NCBI RefSeq assembly: GCF_946480305.1
Contig: NZ_CAMLJQ010000031.1
Coordinates: 1 to 50,292, forward strand
Direction of reading: 5' to 3'
Length of the DNA: 50,292 nucleotides
Source of the DNA: an uncultured Caldimonas sp.
Lineage (GTDB): Bacteria; Pseudomonadota; Gammaproteobacteria; Burkholderiales; Burkholderiaceae
This document shows positions 48,878 through 50,292 of this stretch, one piece after another. A program made the translations under genes and the position numbers. The notes under the pieces were generated by a model. The model ran no database searches, was not told where the DNA came from, and saw only the letters and a program-made list of their open reading frames with translations. Numbering within the stretch: the first letter of the stretch is position 1; the number at the start of each line of letters is the position of its first letter.

Positions 48878-50266
48878 TCAGGACGGCACCAAACGCTGGA
48901 TCACAGCGCCTTCTCTGAGCCGCTGCAATTCCGCCAGCGCAGCGTGCCGCACCGTCGGACTCAGCATGCTGAGTCCAGCCGCCTCGATAGCCTCATTCAC
49001 GCTCCTGCGAGTAAGGTAGGTGCTAACGGCAAACAGTTGACGCACGGTCTTCCGTGCGAGTGCACGCTGAGCTTCGTGCTTTGCTTCCGATCTCGCTCGT
49101 CTCACTGACCTCGAGTGGCAAACAAGGCGATCAAAGGTCTCTCGGGCACCATACTTGAACCGAAGAGCGCTAAGGCCGTGTTTAGCCGCCACATCCTTAG
49201 CGGTTGCATACCGGCCTTCGTTCACGATCTGCTCAACCTCTGCCATCAAGGCCGCCCGCTGCTCTGCCGACATCTGCCTCGGCCTCTTCGCCACAACCGT
49301 GTTATCCCGCCGAAGCTGGCCGCCGTGCAGTGCAGGTACGAACTCTGCGCTGAGCAGCCGCAGCGGCGGTACGTCGAGCCGATAGCAGATCTCAAGGAAA
49401 GTGGCGAACCTCGGCCGAGCACTTCCCTTGATCCACGCATCCGCGGTCTGTTTCGCCACGCCAAGGGCCTTCTCAAACTTGTTGATCGAGCCCTCGAAGT
49501 ACGCCTCTTTAAGCCCAAACAAGGCACGAGAGAACAGGACGGGCTGCGCGTACCACTCCGCGCAGGGGCTCGCTTCGACCATTGAGGCTGCTGCATCCAA
49601 TAAGAACCGCTGCCGGGCTGTCATGCCTTGATCCCATAACCCCTCCCGCCGACCGAGGACCGCCTTGCAGGACGTACAACGTCCCATCGGCACCAGATCA
49701 GAGAGGAACAGTTGCTCCGAGTCGCACCAGGGGCAGCGCGACTGAAGTGCGCTGAAGTGCACAGCGCAATGACCCACAGCCGCACATGACCACAGCAGCG
49801 GGTACTGAACCGATCCCGTCGACTCAAGTTGCTCCGCCAAACAGCTTGGACACCAGCGAGGCTTTGGATGTAACAGCGCTCCGCCATGCGGATCAGCAAT
49901 CGAAAGCCAAGGCAAGAAGGTGCCGAAGCGCAAGTCTTTGCGCAATGTCAGCGCCTCCAATGAGTCGACAAGCTCCTGCGCATACTTCACATAACCATTT
50001 GCGGTCTTGATGTACGCGCTACAGAACCTCGATGTGAACCACGCTCCACGGATCGTGGTGCGAGGCACAACGATCTTCTGCAGTAGGTCAACCGCGTGGA
50101 CGTTGTGCGCTTTCGCCAGCCGGTGGAAATAGCTCAACAACGACTCCTGCTGGGGCGTCCCGCTCCCCTCCAACGGAAGGTGATAGAGCACGCTGCGCGC
50201 CTCTTCCAGCTCTGCTTCCGGCGGAAACAGATCCAAAGTGTTGCCGTCGCAGTAATACTGACCCAC
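48878..50266 (-). CDS. TniQ/TnsD-family transposon targeting protein (5' end uncertain)
   Basis: A protein of ~462 residues counted from GTG 50266. The TniQ domain shows a zinc-finger array: C139-C142 (WCPSC), C161, H166 and H170, C178-C181 (CPWC) and C197-C200 (CTSC), with the family phrase ESLLSYFHRLAKAHNV near residue 41. A helix-turn-helix-like segment follows (~260-310: FEKALGVAKQTADAWIKGSARPRF). TniQ/TnsD proteins bind the target site for Tn7-like transposons. The reading frame is open to the window edge, and the first ~10 codons lie in edge repeats, so the true start may be missing or disrupted. No transposase is visible in the window. Confidence 0.72.
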   Translation of the reverse strand: MGQYYCDGNTLDLFPPEAELEEARSVLYHLPLEGSGTPQQESLLSYFHRLAKAHNVHAVDLLQKIVVPRTTIRGAWFTSRFCSAYIKTANGYVKYAQELVDSLEALTLRKDLRFGTFLPWLSIADPHGGALLHPKPRWCPSCLAEQLESTGSVQYPLLWSCAAVGHCAVHFSALQSRCPWCDSEQLFLSDLVPMGRCTSCKAVLGRREGLWDQGMTARQRFLLDAAASMVEASPCAEWYAQPVLFSRALFGLKEAYFEGSINKFEKALGVAKQTADAWIKGSARPRFATFLEICYRLDVPPLRLLSAEFVPALHGGQLRRDNTVVAKRPRQMSAEQRAALMAEVEQIVNEGRYATAKDVAAKHGLSALRFKYGARETFDRLVCHSRSVRRARSEAKHEAQRALARKTVRQLFAVSTYLTRRSVNEAIEAAGLSMLSPTVRHAALAELQRLREGAVIQRLVPS

Positions 50267-50288
50267 CGCGCCGGAGTAAAACTGACCC
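50251..50288. repeat. Direct repeats at the right window edge, possible insertion-sequence end
   Basis: Two 14-base near-identical units (AGTAATACTGACCC at 50251 and AGTAAAACTGACCC at 50275, 24 bases apart) resemble the repeated GGGTCAGTTTTA-type terminal sequences of IS21-family elements. They sit exactly at the proposed 5' end of the tniQ-like gene. The rest of such an element would lie outside the window. Confidence 0.4.
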
Positions 50289-50292
50289 GCCT

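Overview
The window is a GC-rich bacterial chromosome segment, most likely from the order Burkholderiales (Betaproteobacteria, Rubrivivax/Sphaerotilaceae- or Comamonadaceae-like). Support for this: a tctCBA tripartite tricarboxylate transporter with a Bug-family binding protein next to a TctD/TctE-like two-component pair, an AhpC/AhpD pair, two RhlE-type DEAD-box helicases, glutathione-dependent formaldehyde oxidation, and small structured repeats scattered between genes. No ribosomal RNA or CRISPR array is visible.

Positions 1-38,450 are ordinary core and accessory chromosome. In order: a papain-like protease/hydrolase fusion; ettA; formaldehyde detoxification (adhC, fghA); a hybrid histidine kinase; an MFS exporter; an orphan OmpR-type regulator; rhlE; a run of + strand genes (NAD(P)-binding protein, beta-CASP nuclease, MgtC/DUF4010 membrane protein, EEP phosphatase); a secreted protein, an ECF sigma factor and a membrane-anchored ankyrin protein that may be its anti-sigma; a DMT transporter; a second DEAD-box helicase; a CoA transferase/racemase translationally coupled to a prolyl-4-hydroxylase-like oxygenase; yaaA; a MarR-GNAT fusion coupled to ychJ; the tctDE and tctCBA genes with truC between them; ahpC-ahpD; a dihaem cytochrome; an arylformamidase-like hydrolase; and a 3-hydroxyisobutyrate-dehydrogenase-like enzyme. 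Two families of structured repeats are embedded here. One is a ~240-bp multi-stem element (17385-17623 and 23428-23666) whose outer inverted repeats show a compensatory change between copies. The other is a ~75-bp three-hairpin element (5291-5366 and, inverted, 32890-32962 inside the tct operon).

A tRNA-Ala(CGC) gene at 38377-38452 and its terminator mark a sharp change. From about 38,600 to the right edge, base composition drops, codon use changes, and every gene is on the minus strand. Read in transcription order the block is: a TniQ/TnsD-like protein at the edge; an intergenic region with a perfect inverted pair of DnaA-box sequences; an AbrB-like regulator; a DUF4007 protein (SspB-like); a 1152-residue P-loop ATPase (SspC-like); a PAPS-reductase-family PP-loop enzyme (SspD-like); a protein with two GHKL ATPase modules, one MORC/HSP90-like and one histidine-kinase-like with a candidate phospho-accepting His; and a protein with an interrupted receiver domain plus an uncharacterised C-terminal half. 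The first enzymes fit a single-strand DNA phosphorothioation (Ssp) module without its own cysteine desulfurase. The last two replace the familiar SspE effector with what looks like a His-Asp signalling pair. This is the best candidate for an undescribed anti-phage defence system in the window.
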